In this document: one piece after another, positions 16,868 to 25,788 of the stretch | How the letters are laid out: each line of letters begins with the position of its first letter | Numbering within the stretch: the first letter of the stretch is position 1 | Source: Bin80 sp026708685 | GTDB lineage: Bacteria; Bacteroidota; Rhodothermia; Rhodothermales; Bin80 | Assembly: GCA_965200955.1 (NCBI GenBank) | Contig: OZ241742.1 | Coordinates: 1 to 64,000 of the forward strand | Reading direction: 5' to 3' | DNA length: 64,000 nt | Notes under the pieces: model-generated | Told to the model about the DNA's origin: nothing | Database searches by the model: none | What the model saw: the letters and a program-made list of their open reading frames with translations, nothing else | Program-made: the position numbers and the translations under genes

Positions 16868-18208
16868 GAGATTGGGGCAGGATTAGATGGGGATCAATGG
16901 GCGGCTCAGGAATTTGGAGCTGCCGATTTTGGGTATAAAAGTTTGACCACACGCTTGATCAATATTGCCCGTTTGGTCAGTCGTTCACTCGGTGAACCCA
17001 TCACAGCAAATATTGAAATGGATCGTGCAGCTGTTACAGCATACTATCGTTTTATGAACCGTTCAAATACTGAATCCATTACACCCGAACGGATTCTGGC
17101 ACCGCATCGTGTTCAAACGGTGAAACGAATCCGAGGGCAGAAGATCGCCCTCTGTTTGATTGATGAGACCAAAATCACCTACAATACGCGTCCAGCGTGT
17201 GATGGATTGGAGGTGATTGGACGCAATCAGACGAGTTCGGAAGCCGAGGGAGTTCGTCTCCATGCGACTCTGGCGATCGCCGACGAGGGACTCCCCATTG
17301 GAGTCATCCGGTGTGGTTATACATCGTCCAATCCAAGTGGTGAACATCCTGATCGTCAACACTGGGAGGATGCAGTGGACGATGTGATTGAGTGTGCCAA
17401 AGAGATTCGGCGCTCAACCAAGATGGTGGTGATCATTGACCGAGAGGGAGACAGTGCATCTCTGATGGAGCGGTGCCTGATAGCAAGCGTGTGGATGTAT
17501 TGGTTCGTGCAAAGCATAATCGGAATCTCCCCGAGGGGAGAAAATTGTTTGACACACTGCGAAACATGGAGTCGTCCGGTCACTGGAGGTGTCCGTCCAG
17601 CGATTGAGTCGTCGAGTAAAGTCGAGTCGGGTGTACCATGAAGGCCGAGATGGAAGAGAGTCCCTGATGGAGATACGATATGGTTTGATGGATTTACCCT
17701 GTGGCTCTATGACAGCGATTCAGATTGGAGAAATGGACAGGGCTTCTGATGCCTTAGAGTGGTTTTTGCTGACGAGTCTTCCCATCAATTCCTGGAAGAA
17801 GCAAAACAGATCGTCAAGTATTATTTGTTGCGATGGCGGATTGAAGATCTCTTTCGGGTCTTAAAAAACGGATGCAGAGTAGAGGACTTGCGTTTACGCT
17901 CTGCAGTGCAACTACACCGTGCTGTCACCATCCATATGGTGATTGCATGGAGACTCATGCTGTTGACATTCCTACGACGCACGGTTGCCAATGCATCACC
18001 CAAGATGATGTTTACTGAAAGCCAGATTCGTGCACTTTAACTTTTCGAGGAGCACTATGAGTATCCCGAACCCAAAGATCTGCAATCCGCGACTTTTTTA
18101 GTTGCCATCTTGGGGGGATATCAGCAGAGGAACCATCGTCTTCCGAGTGTTGAAGTCATGTGGCATGGATATAAACGATTAGAAATAGGAGCCGAGTTTG
18201 GACATTGA
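16868..18208 (+). pseudogene. Decayed Tn5/IS50-type (IS4 superfamily) transposase
   Basis: The first part is one open frame to about 17500: WAAQEFGAADFGYKSLTTRL, then AAVTAYYRFMNRSNTESITP and IALCLIDETKITYNTRPACD, a Tn5-like N-terminal and DDE core. It then breaks into other frames: ESLMEIRYGLM (about 17660), FADESSHQFLEEAKQIVKYY then LLRWRIEDLFRVLKNGCRVE (17762-17890, the Y-R-E-K box). A TAA at 18038-18040 stands where CAA is expected, followed by LFEEHYEYPEPKDLQSATFL to the final TGA at 18206. It has several frameshifts and at least one stop, so it is inactive. The exact 5' end is uncertain. Confidence 0.75.
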
Positions 18209-18445
18209 GAGCGTATCCATGTGGCGGAGCAGTCAACCGGTGAGGAGGCTTAAACTTCAGATTCTTCCATCCGTTATTCAGTGAATTGCATCCATCGGAT
18301 ACGATGATAGGCAAAAAAATGCAACAAATCCATTCATTGGCGGAACGGATCATTTTTGAATCATGATGGCATCATCTCATCAAAAAATGGACGATTTTGG
18401 GTAAAATTAACTATGTCAAGTCGAAAGTTTGTGCGACAGGTAGGG

Positions 18446-18943
18446 TCAGGATATACCTGTGACCAGAAATCCTATAAACAAAATGGCCATGGTTAATAGC
18501 AGCATCACACCAACTCCTGTTAATATTTTGAGCCATCTAAGTATGATGGAAAACCATATCTCCACTGACTCTTGGAGGGAATCAAGCTTAGCTTCTAAGC
18601 AATCAAACTGAGTATCTATGGAATCAAAACGAGCGTCCATTGACTCTTTGAGAGAATCAAACTGAGTATCTATGGAATCAAAACGAGTATCTATGGAATC
18701 AAAACGAGCGTCCATTGACTCTTTGAGAGAATCAAACTGAGTATCTACGGAATCAAATTTGGTTTCAACAATGCTCTTGAAAGAGTCAGGTTCAGTTCCA
18801 GCTGAAGCAGTTAGAATTTCTTTCTGAATTTCTACAAGTTCGTGGGTCTCTGTTTCATCAAGAGATCCTTTTTTCATCCACTTTCGCAACAAGGCAAAAG
18901 CACGTGTCTGCAAATTTGATAAAGATGTTGCGGTCTGTTCCAT
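18446..18943 (-). CDS. Coiled-coil membrane protein with repeated heptads
   Basis: A 165-residue protein from the ATG at 18943 (MEQTATSLSNLQTRAFALLR); a TTG seven codons upstream is possible but weaker. Residues about 15-50 form a helical domain (ALLRKWMKKGSLDETETHEL then VEIQKEILTAS) shared with the broken genes at 49081 and 55823. Residues about 60-125 are repeats of FDSIDTQFDSLKESMDAR type, a clear coiled coil. The C-terminus has a membrane hairpin or one long segment (WLKILTGVGVMLLLTMAILF onward). It is the only full-length intact member of the family in this window and stands alone, without an ATPase next to it. Function unknown. Confidence 0.7.
   Translation of the reverse strand: MEQTATSLSNLQTRAFALLRKWMKKGSLDETETHELVEIQKEILTASAGTEPDSFKSIVETKFDSVDTQFDSLKESMDARFDSIDTRFDSIDTQFDSLKESMDARFDSIDTQFDCLEAKLDSLQESVEIWFSIILRWLKILTGVGVMLLLTMAILFIGFLVTGIS
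18598..18758 (-). repeat. Internal tandem repeats in the coiled-coil gene
   Basis: Repeated 21-bp blocks (AGTATCTATGGAATCAAAACG type on the plus strand) alternate with a longer block containing GCGTCCATTGACTCTTTGAG, which occurs twice. They encode the FDSIDTQ/FDSLKESMDAR repeats and could vary in copy number by slippage. Confidence 0.8.
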
Positions 18944-19756
18944 AACTGGTAAGAGGTAGTTCAAGTATTAAATAATTCTAATCCCATACTGTTCCACACC
19001 CCGCACCAACACTGAACAGTCTACTTGGGAGAGTGTAAACCAAAAAACGCATATGACGGGTCTGCTAAGTCTATCCACTGCTCCTATGATGGCAACCAGA
19101 CTTCCTGTCATGCCTGAAGGTCATACACTTTCGATTGGGTGCCGTATGGGAATCGTTTTGCACATATAATATACGAAATATCCGTGTTAATACCATGTAG
19201 AATCCAACATTCAATACAGAATGTTATGGATGACTACTATATTTTTCAGGAAATTGATCACGTTGATACAGAAATATAAATCGTCAAGGTCACCAAATAC
19301 ATCTTTTTGACTTCTTCAGCTTTGCGATGAAATTTTCAAACCGGATGCTTTTGCAAAACCTCAGCGTTACAGCAGAAATATTGCCCTGGAGCACCATTGG
19401 TGCATTTTTTAGAATTGGCAGGTAGGTTTTGCAAACGGCTCACCGTTTATCTCGATAATCCATCTTGTCAAAAAGCATACTGGAATTCAAGTCGGTTTAA
19501 TTACTCTTGGTAAGCGGTGCACATCTCCGCAACTCGCCAGATATTCTGATTTAATTCGAAATGTACGATCTGGTACTCTTGAGCGGTCTCAGCTACCGAA
19601 TCCCATCCCAAATACTGGTATATACACCCTGATCGTTGGTAGTGAATTCATCCAATTGCCCCCTGAAATGGTATCTGGTGGTTTTGATGAAGGATCCTTG
19701 ACTAAACAAGAGCCAATCAAGGCTCGCTATCATTGGCGCATGTCCGAAATGAAAAG
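18944..19756. other. Intergenic stretch with one MITE-like repeat
   Basis: About 810 bp without a supportable gene. A minus-strand frame at about 19593-19750 (SLDWLLFSQGSFIKTTRYHF) looks protein-like but has no start or recognisable family. The MITE-like unit at 19347-19440 is listed separately. Confidence 0.4.
19347..19440 (+). repeat. MITE-like unit, copy 1
   Basis: About 94 bp with terminal inverted repeats: GCTTTTGCAAAACCT on the left and AGGTTTTGCAAACGGCT on the right. A second unit of similar size with matching ends lies in reverse orientation at 42986-43082. The interiors share little beyond GAATTG next to one end and CGCG/GCG next to the other. Confidence 0.45.
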
Positions 19757-21439
19757 TTATTTGGTAGCACTGAGTACTTCCTTGAACTGTTTGTCTGAGA
19801 TGTTTCCACCGCAAATGATGATCGCTACGCGTTGACCGGTAAGATCTTCGGCGTACTTTTGAAAACACGCTACTGCAACACCAGCTGCTCCCTCAATCTT
19901 GATCTCATGTTCCTGATATAGGAAACGCATTGCTCTGGCAATCTCTTCTTCGGTAGCCGTCAGCCAGTCATCAACCAAATCCATGCACAGCGGCAAAGTG
20001 ATTGCATCAGCTTCAATTCCACCAGCGGTGCCATCGGAAAGTGTCGGTTCAGATGGTTGCTCAATAATATGCCCAGCTTCCACAGAACCATGCATTACAT
20101 TGGATAACTCTGGTGAGCAACCTATGATCGCAACATGTGGGAGATGTGCCTTGAGTCCTAAGGCTAATCCACTAATCAATCCACCCCCACCGACAGAGGC
20201 AAAGACATAATCGAGCGGCCGGATTTGCTCTATAAGTTCAAGACCAATGGTTCCCTGACCAGCAAGGATGTGCCAGTCATTGTACGGAGAAATAAATACA
20301 CCACCTTCATCATAGGCTACCTCTCTGGCTTTTTGCTCTGCCTCCACACCATCCTGTCCATGAAAAACAGGATGTACACCACGACTTTGAAGGGTATCTA
20401 CCTTATATTGGTCGGTGGTTGTCGGGATAAAAATCGTTCCATCCAAACCAAGTTCCTCAAGTATCATGGATGTTGCTAGGGCATGATTTCCAGTGGATGC
20501 AATGGTCATGGGTGGTGGTGATTCTCCAAGAGAGAGAAGTTTGTTGAGAGCACCTCTGTATTTGAAGGAACCGCTATATTGCTTATTTTCCAGTTTTAGA
20601 AAAACCTCAGCCCCAGTGGATTCTCCAAGAGGTGATGATTTCAAAATTGGGGTATGGATGACATCGCCTTTCATGGTTTCGGTTGCCATCATGACCAGTT
20701 GATAAGCCTTCCAGCGGGGCATATGATCACAAGGTGCAGAGATGTGGATCCGTTTCAGGTATTGTTTTCTTACCGGAGCAGGAAGTCGTTCAATGGCATA
20801 TCTCAGTGCAGTTCTTGGCAGATGCACCGATGGATCATTGAGAAATTCTATCAGTGTGGATTCATCACGTTTCCCGGCTTCACGAAGCATCCACCCACAG
20901 GCCTTGTGAATAAGATCTTCCTGATCATTACTCAGCAAGTCTGCCAGTGCAAGCGTATCCGTTAACTGATCTCGTTTAATGAAATAATAAGTGGTCACCA
21001 TTGCCATTCTTCGCTCCCACAAGTTCTTGCTTTGAGCAAGGGAGTAGAGCAAGGTCCGTGGACGTTCTAACAGATAGGGTCCAAGAACCTTATGGCAACT
21101 GATATCAACAAGATCCCAGTTATCAATGAAAGGACGATGGTCAAGGTATGCCTGATAGACGATTTCTTCATTGCCATGCTGGAATGAATGAATCAACAGA
21201 CAAAGTGCGATAAATCGATCCTCGTGGTAGGAAGACTGCAATAAGAGGAGCATTTCCTGCAAGGGCACTTCTTTCCATCGCCGTGCCAGTTTACGAAGAT
21301 CCGGGACGGTGACTCCTCGAAATACATCCCCCTCACCATACTCGCCCGGCCCCGTCTTGAAAAATCGTTGACAATGGGTTGCACGATCAGGATCGCTCAT
21401 GGCTTCAAGTACGTTTTGAAGATCCTTAGCAGTCATCAA
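19757..21439 (-). CDS. AlkD-like HEAT domain fused to threonine dehydratase
   Basis: A single 560-residue frame joins two families. Residues 1-230 match the DNA-alkylation-repair (AlkD-like, PF08713) HEAT fold: GVTVPDLRKLARRWKEVPL, then DNWDLVDISCHKVLGPYLLE and NLWERRMAMVTTYYF. Residues about 240-560 are a fold-type II PLP enzyme like threonine/serine dehydratase: the PLP lysine is K293 in SGSFKYRGAL, with ASTGNHA (314-320) and the glycine loop GGGG (417-420) in SVGGGGLISG. No regulatory ACT domain follows. A separate start inside the frame (M240) cannot be excluded. It is divergent from thrS, 54 bp away, so threonine breakdown and threonine charging share a control region. An unusual fusion; a link between the two activities is not obvious. 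Confidence 0.82.
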   Translation of the reverse strand: MMTAKDLQNVLEAMSDPDRATHCQRFFKTGPGEYGEGDVFRGVTVPDLRKLARRWKEVPLQEMLLLLQSSYHEDRFIALCLLIHSFQHGNEEIVYQAYLDHRPFIDNWDLVDISCHKVLGPYLLERPRTLLYSLAQSKNLWERRMAMVTTYYFIKRDQLTDTLALADLLSNDQEDLIHKACGWMLREAGKRDESTLIEFLNDPSVHLPRTALRYAIERLPAPVRKQYLKRIHISAPCDHMPRWKAYQLVMMATETMKGDVIHTPILKSSPLGESTGAEVFLKLENKQYSGSFKYRGALNKLLSLGESPPPMTIASTGNHALATSMILEELGLDGTIFIPTTTDQYKVDTLQSRGVHPVFHGQDGVEAEQKAREVAYDEGGVFISPYNDWHILAGQGTIGLELIEQIRPLDYVFASVGGGGLISGLALGLKAHLPHVAIIGCSPELSNVMHGSVEAGHIIEQPSEPTLSDGTAGGIEADAITLPLCMDLVDDWLTATEEEIARAMRFLYQEHEIKIEGAAGVAVACFQKYAEDLTGQRVAIIICGGNISDKQFKEVLSATK

Positions 21440-21493
21440 TGGAACAAAAGAGGGCTGAACGCGTGAACATGGGTCTATCCAAAATTACCACCT

Positions 21494-23305
21494 ATGCTTG
21501 AGGAGCTCTTGGAGCGTGCGGAAGCACACATCCCCAAGGGGTATGACCCCACTCTTTACAAGATACGACATTCGGTTGCGCATATCATGGCACAGGCCGT
21601 TGTGGAACGCTTTCCAGATGCAAAGCCAACCATTGGACCTCCCATAGAGGATCGTTTTTACTACGATTTTGAAATGTCAAAGCCTCCGCATGAAGATGAT
21701 CTGGCTTGGATTGAAGATCGCATGCGGGAAATAATTAAGGGACGGCATCGTTTTGAGGTTCGAGAGGTCACTCATGAAGAAGCTCTTGCTCTATTTGAAG
21801 ACAATCCCTATAAGATTGAACTTATTGAAGAATTGATCTCCCAAAATGGAGCAACCCCGCTTACCGTGTACCAGCATGACTCCTTTATTGATCTGTGCAG
21901 AGGGCCTCATCTTCCACATACTGGATACATCAAGCCCAATGGAATCAAGCTTCTCTCCATTGCAGGGGCCTACTGGCGAGGAGATGCCAAACGCACCCAG
22001 CTGACTCGCATTTATGGTACAGCATGGAAGAATCGGACGCAGCTGGATGAGTTCTTACGGCACATTGAAGAGGCTAAAGCCAGAGATCATCGTGTCTTAG
22101 GCAGGAAGTTGGAACTGTTCATGTTCAGTGATAAGGTCGGACCCGGCCTTCCAATGTGGCTTCCAGCAGGTGCAACTCTTCGTGAAACCCTGATTGACTT
22201 TCTTCGCAATGAACAACTGCGGCGTGGTTATGAGCATGTAAGTGCTCCCCACATCGGTCATCTGGATCTCTATAAGACCAGTGGACACTATCCCTATTAC
22301 AGTGACAGTCAGTTCCCTGCTATGGAAACCCATGAGATGGATGGATACCTGCTCAAGCCGATGAACTGCCCTCATCATGTTTTGATGTATGCACACAAAC
22401 GTCGTAGCTACCGAGACTTGCCCGTCAAACTTGCCGAATTTGGTCAGGTGTATCGATATGAGCAGACAGGAGAGCTTGGGGGACTGACAAGGGTGCGTGG
22501 ATTCACGGTGGATGATGGTCATATCTTCTGTCGACATGACCAAGTAGAAGAGGAAATCCGTGATTGTGTTGACCTTGCCCTACAGGTGCTATCGGCGTTA
22601 GATTTCAAGGACTTCAGTGTTCAACTGTCTCTGCGAGATCCTGATAACCATGAGAAATATACCGGGTCGGAAGAGAACTGGAACGCATCTGAAGAGGCGA
22701 TGCGAAGAGTCGTTGATGAAATGAATCTTGACACTCATGAAGAACTTGGAGAGGCAGCATTCTATGGTCCTAAAATTGACTTCAAGGTTCGTGATGCCCT
22801 CGGCCGTAGTTGGCAGCTGGGAACCGTTCAATTGGATTATAACCTGCCTGAGCGCTTTGATCTCTGGTATACGGGTGCTGATGATCAGCATCATCGCCCA
22901 GCGATGATCCACCGTGCTCCCTTTGGTTCACTGGAGAGATTTATTGGAGTCTTGATTGAACACTGTGCAGGAGCGTTTCCATTCTGGCTTGCACCCGAGC
23001 AGGTGCGCGTCATGTCTATTTCTGAACGCTTCGTTGATTATGCCAGAGAAATCTTGGACAAGCTTCAGCAGGACGGACTACGGGCTACGCTGGATGTGCG
23101 GAGTGAAAAGATAGGATACAAAATTCGTGAAGCCCAATTGTTAAAAATTCCATACATGGTCGTCATCGGTGCCCGTGAAGTGGAACAGAATCATATTTCC
23201 GTGCGTGCACGATCAGGTGACGACTTAGGGTCCATGTCCATGGATTCATTTCTTGAATTCATCCACAAAGAGCGGTTTCCATCTATGAATGGGGGCTCAG
23301 ACTGA
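21494..23305 (+). CDS. thrS: Threonyl-tRNA synthetase, without TGS domain
   Basis: Class II synthetase that charges tRNA-Thr. The 603-residue product begins at the second (editing/SAD) domain: HSVAH at about residues 26-30 carries the editing histidines, and no 60-residue N-terminal TGS domain is present. The catalytic core shows motif 2 (FGQVYRYEQTGELGGLTRVR), the zinc-site region MNCPHH, and motif 3 (HRAPFGSLERFIGVLIEH). The C-terminal anticodon-binding domain follows from about 500. Start at ATG 21494 (MLEELLERAEAHIPKGYDPT) is the only sensible one because only 54 bp separate it from the divergent neighbour. It converges with proS, 71 bp downstream. Confidence 0.95.
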   Translation: MLEELLERAEAHIPKGYDPTLYKIRHSVAHIMAQAVVERFPDAKPTIGPPIEDRFYYDFEMSKPPHEDDLAWIEDRMREIIKGRHRFEVREVTHEEALALFEDNPYKIELIEELISQNGATPLTVYQHDSFIDLCRGPHLPHTGYIKPNGIKLLSIAGAYWRGDAKRTQLTRIYGTAWKNRTQLDEFLRHIEEAKARDHRVLGRKLELFMFSDKVGPGLPMWLPAGATLRETLIDFLRNEQLRRGYEHVSAPHIGHLDLYKTSGHYPYYSDSQFPAMETHEMDGYLLKPMNCPHHVLMYAHKRRSYRDLPVKLAEFGQVYRYEQTGELGGLTRVRGFTVDDGHIFCRHDQVEEEIRDCVDLALQVLSALDFKDFSVQLSLRDPDNHEKYTGSEENWNASEEAMRRVVDEMNLDTHEELGEAAFYGPKIDFKVRDALGRSWQLGTVQLDYNLPERFDLWYTGADDQHHRPAMIHRAPFGSLERFIGVLIEHCAGAFPFWLAPEQVRVMSISERFVDYAREILDKLQQDGLRATLDVRSEKIGYKIREAQLLKIPYMVVIGAREVEQNHISVRARSGDDLGSMSMDSFLEFIHKERFPSMNGGSD

Positions 23306-23319
23306 ACGCTCTTCTTCTG

Positions 23320-23339
23320 AGGGTCTGAGATCAGATCCT
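23320..23339. terminator. Hairpin between convergent thrS and proS
   Basis: AGGGTCTGAGATCAGATCCT forms an imperfect stem (GGTCTGA against TCAGATCC with one bulge) in the 71-bp gap between two convergent genes, so it could serve both. No long T run is present. Confidence 0.35.
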
Positions 23340-23376
23340 TGCACTACGGCATTTCAGAGAATCCATGATCCGTTGT

Positions 23377-25155
23377 TTAACTGACGCGTGATTCCCATGT
23401 AGGCAGATTCTCAAGTCGTTGATGGAGTGATTCAAAGCACTCATCAATCGCCTTCTGAATATGTGCAACTGCACTGTCCAGAGGGATGATCTGGAGATCC
23501 TTGCTTCTTCTGCGTCCAAATTCTGCCCCACCGTTGTTGAGTGAACGAGAACTGACCGTACATCGCAGGGGGATCCCACGAAGATCGGCATCTGCAAATT
23601 TCACTCCCGGGCTTACGGATCGGTCATCATACAACACTTCAATATTTGCGGCAAGGAGTTCACGGTAGAGAGCCTCCGCAGCCTCAAAGACCTCCCCTGC
23701 TCGTCCAAGGGAAACCAGAATCACCTGATAAGGAGCCACGGAAATAGGAAGATCCATTCCATATTCATCGCTGTACTGCTCGGCAACACACGCAAGTGCA
23801 CGGCCAACTCCAATGCCATAGGATCCCATCACGATCGGTTGTTCCTTGCCGTCCTGATCGTTAAACAGTGCACCCAAACGTTCGCTGTATTTAGTTCCCA
23901 GCTGAAAAATATTTCCAACTTCGATACCACGAACAAAACGTAATGGCTTTCCATCGATGGGATCAGGAGCTCCGTCGTAGGCCAATGCAATGGGTGCAAC
24001 AACATCAGCAGTAAAGTCTCTTCCGTAATTCGCACCAGTATAATGCCAGTCCACCTCGTTTGCACCAATAATGAGGTTCTTTGATTCTGGAATCAGATCG
24101 TCAGCCACCAGAATCGCCTTGCTACGATCAATATCTCGGAACGAGGCGAACCCGGGTACACATCCAACACTGGTAATTTCACTGGTTTCAGCCGGGCGTA
24201 ATGATTGAGCTTTCACGGCATACTGTAGCTGCAGCTCATTGACTTCCATGTCTCCTCGAACACATGCAGCCACAAGGCGAGATGGCTCCTCTGATCCAAA
24301 CTCACCCATGTAAAACACCATTTTCCCGGTTTGACGCGTGCTGACACCACAGAAATGGGCGACCTTCGCAATGGTTTTTTGATCAGGAGTATGAACGCGT
24401 ACCAGCGGTTCTTCATGAGATGCAGGTTCAGGAATTTTCTGAAAGCTAGCTACATCAAGGTTGGCAGCATAGCCAGTTTCATCGCAGATGACCAAAGAGT
24501 CTTCGCCTACGGGAGTGATATACATAAACTCATGGGCGATTTTACCACCCATCATGCCAGGGTCACTTTGAACGGCAACAAGATTGATCCCCAGTCGTGC
24601 ACCAAACCGATGATAGGCATCGTAATGGGCTTCATACTGAGATTGCAGTCCTTCAAAGTCTTGATCAAGTGAGTAGGAATCCTTCATCACAAATTCCCGT
24701 ACCCGTATGAGTCCTGCCCTTGGTCGGGGTTCATCCCTGAATTTTGTCTGCAGATGATACACCATCTGGGGGAGCTGGCGATACGACCGTATTTCTGTTT
24801 TACAGAGGATGCCTACCACCTCTTCATGGGTCATGGCCAGTACCAGCTCACGCCCTTTCCGATCTTGAAAGCGGGCCATTTCATCACCAATTTCATACCA
24901 GCGGCCAGATTCTTGCCATATTTCGGCGGGATGTACAACGGGCATGCACAATTCCTGCCCATTGATCGCATCCATTTCTTCACGGAGGATCTGTTCAATC
25001 TTCCGAAGAGATCGCTGAGCCAGCGGGAGATAGGAATACAGGCCTGCTGCCAGCTGTCGCACATATCCAGCACGGGCAAGCATTTGGCTGGATACGGAAT
25101 CGGACTCAGAGGGTACTTCACGGAGGGTTTCTCCAAACAATGTAGAAAGACGCAT
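23377..25155 (-). CDS. proS: Prolyl-tRNA synthetase, bacterial type with editing insert
   Basis: Class II synthetase that charges tRNA-Pro. The 592 residues match the bacterial (ProS type 1) architecture: N-terminal catalytic part (QMLARAGYVRQLAAGLYSYL, motif 2 TKFRDEPRPRAGLIRVREF), an INS/YbaK-type editing domain at about 225-395, motif 3 (GSYGIGVGRALACVAEQ) and a C-terminal anticodon domain (VILVSLGRAGEVFEAAEALY). ATG 25155 (MRLSTLFGETLREVPSES) fits the family N-terminus. It has its own promoter region shared divergently with the feo genes (170 bp). Confidence 0.95.
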   Translation of the reverse strand: MRLSTLFGETLREVPSESDSVSSQMLARAGYVRQLAAGLYSYLPLAQRSLRKIEQILREEMDAINGQELCMPVVHPAEIWQESGRWYEIGDEMARFQDRKGRELVLAMTHEEVVGILCKTEIRSYRQLPQMVYHLQTKFRDEPRPRAGLIRVREFVMKDSYSLDQDFEGLQSQYEAHYDAYHRFGARLGINLVAVQSDPGMMGGKIAHEFMYITPVGEDSLVICDETGYAANLDVASFQKIPEPASHEEPLVRVHTPDQKTIAKVAHFCGVSTRQTGKMVFYMGEFGSEEPSRLVAACVRGDMEVNELQLQYAVKAQSLRPAETSEITSVGCVPGFASFRDIDRSKAILVADDLIPESKNLIIGANEVDWHYTGANYGRDFTADVVAPIALAYDGAPDPIDGKPLRFVRGIEVGNIFQLGTKYSERLGALFNDQDGKEQPIVMGSYGIGVGRALACVAEQYSDEYGMDLPISVAPYQVILVSLGRAGEVFEAAEALYRELLAANIEVLYDDRSVSPGVKFADADLRGIPLRCTVSSRSLNNGGAEFGRRRSKDLQIIPLDSAVAHIQKAIDECFESLHQRLENLPTWESRVS

Positions 25156-25281
25156 GGTCAGGGGAATAATTTGAAAAATGTACAGAGAACATCCAGATTC
25201 CTATATGCATCAACAAAAGCAAGGCACTTGGAATCAAGAATGATCCATGGATGGAACAATCTTCGTGGAAATTATTTATAT

Positions 25282-25310
25282 TTAGTCCAAATAACAATAA
25301 GTTGGTCTAA
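25282..25310. promoter_or_regulatory. Inverted repeat upstream of feo operon
   Basis: TTAGTCCAA (25282-25290) and TTGGTCTAA (25302-25310) are near-perfect inverted half-sites, 15 bp before the first FeoA start. The position and form suit a metal-responsive repressor (Fur or DtxR type), but it does not match a consensus closely enough to name one. Confidence 0.4.
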
Positions 25311-25324
25311 TTGATAGTTCAGAT

Positions 25325-25549
25325 ATGATCCCTGCACCTTTAACATCTTTTTGTGACGGATGTGCGCTAAAAATTTGTTCTGTGTGCGGACTGGTACAGG
25401 ATAGGTTACGTGAAATGGGGTTGCGTGAAGGTGCATGTGTGGAGGTGGTTCAAAACTCAGAGGATTTGATTGTACGCTTGGACGGCTGTAGGATTGGGTT
25501 GCGCCGTGATGTTGCTCACAATATCCTTGCTGTCCCTGCAAGCACATGA
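25325..25549 (+). CDS. feoA: FeoA-like protein with N-terminal four-cysteine motif
   Basis: A 74-residue FeoA/SH3-like protein. The usual FeoA pattern is present (DRLREMGLREGACVEVVQNS then LIVRLDGCRIGLRRDVAHNI). Before it lies a CDGCALKICSVCG segment with cysteines 10, 13, 18 and 21 (C-x2-C-x4-C-x2-C), which could bind iron, zinc or an Fe-S cluster. It overlaps the next feoA by 4 bases (25546-25549) and is first in a feoA-feoA-feoB operon for ferrous iron uptake. The cysteine motif may act as an iron or redox sensor; that is inference. Confidence 0.85.
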   Translation: MIPAPLTSFCDGCALKICSVCGLVQDRLREMGLREGACVEVVQNSEDLIVRLDGCRIGLRRDVAHNILAVPAST

Positions 25550-25773
25550 CCCTTGAGGATCTTCGCCCCGGAGAATCAGGCAGAATTCTGGGGTTTGAGC
25601 CCAATGCAATGACAGACCGTTTGATGGAAATGGGTATGCTCCCAGGCTCCGAAGTCCAGGTGGTTCGTTTAGCTCCCCTAGGCGATCCAATGGATCTTAA
25701 GGTTCGTGGATATCATCTATCTATACGAAAAGCCGAAGCTGCACTGATTCAGATCTCGAAATGCGAACCTTAA
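25546..25773 (+). CDS. feoA: FeoA ferrous iron transport accessory protein
   Basis: A 75-residue FeoA with the standard SH3-like layout: MTLEDLRPGESGRILGFEPN, then DRLMEMGMLPGSEVQVVRLA, then GDPMDLKVRGYHLSIRKAEA. FeoA binds the cytoplasmic face of FeoB and modulates it. It overlaps the preceding cysteine-containing paralogue by 4 bases and lies 15 bp before the GTG start of feoB, so all three are translationally linked. Confidence 0.92.
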   Translation: MTLEDLRPGESGRILGFEPNAMTDRLMEMGMLPGSEVQVVRLAPLGDPMDLKVRGYHLSIRKAEAALIQISKCEP

Positions 25774-25788
25774 AACAGGGGTACTGAC

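Noticed and set aside
18598..18758. CRISPR array from the regular repeats
   Set aside because: Repeats lie in frame inside a coiled-coil gene, have no unique spacers of constant length and no cas genes are present.
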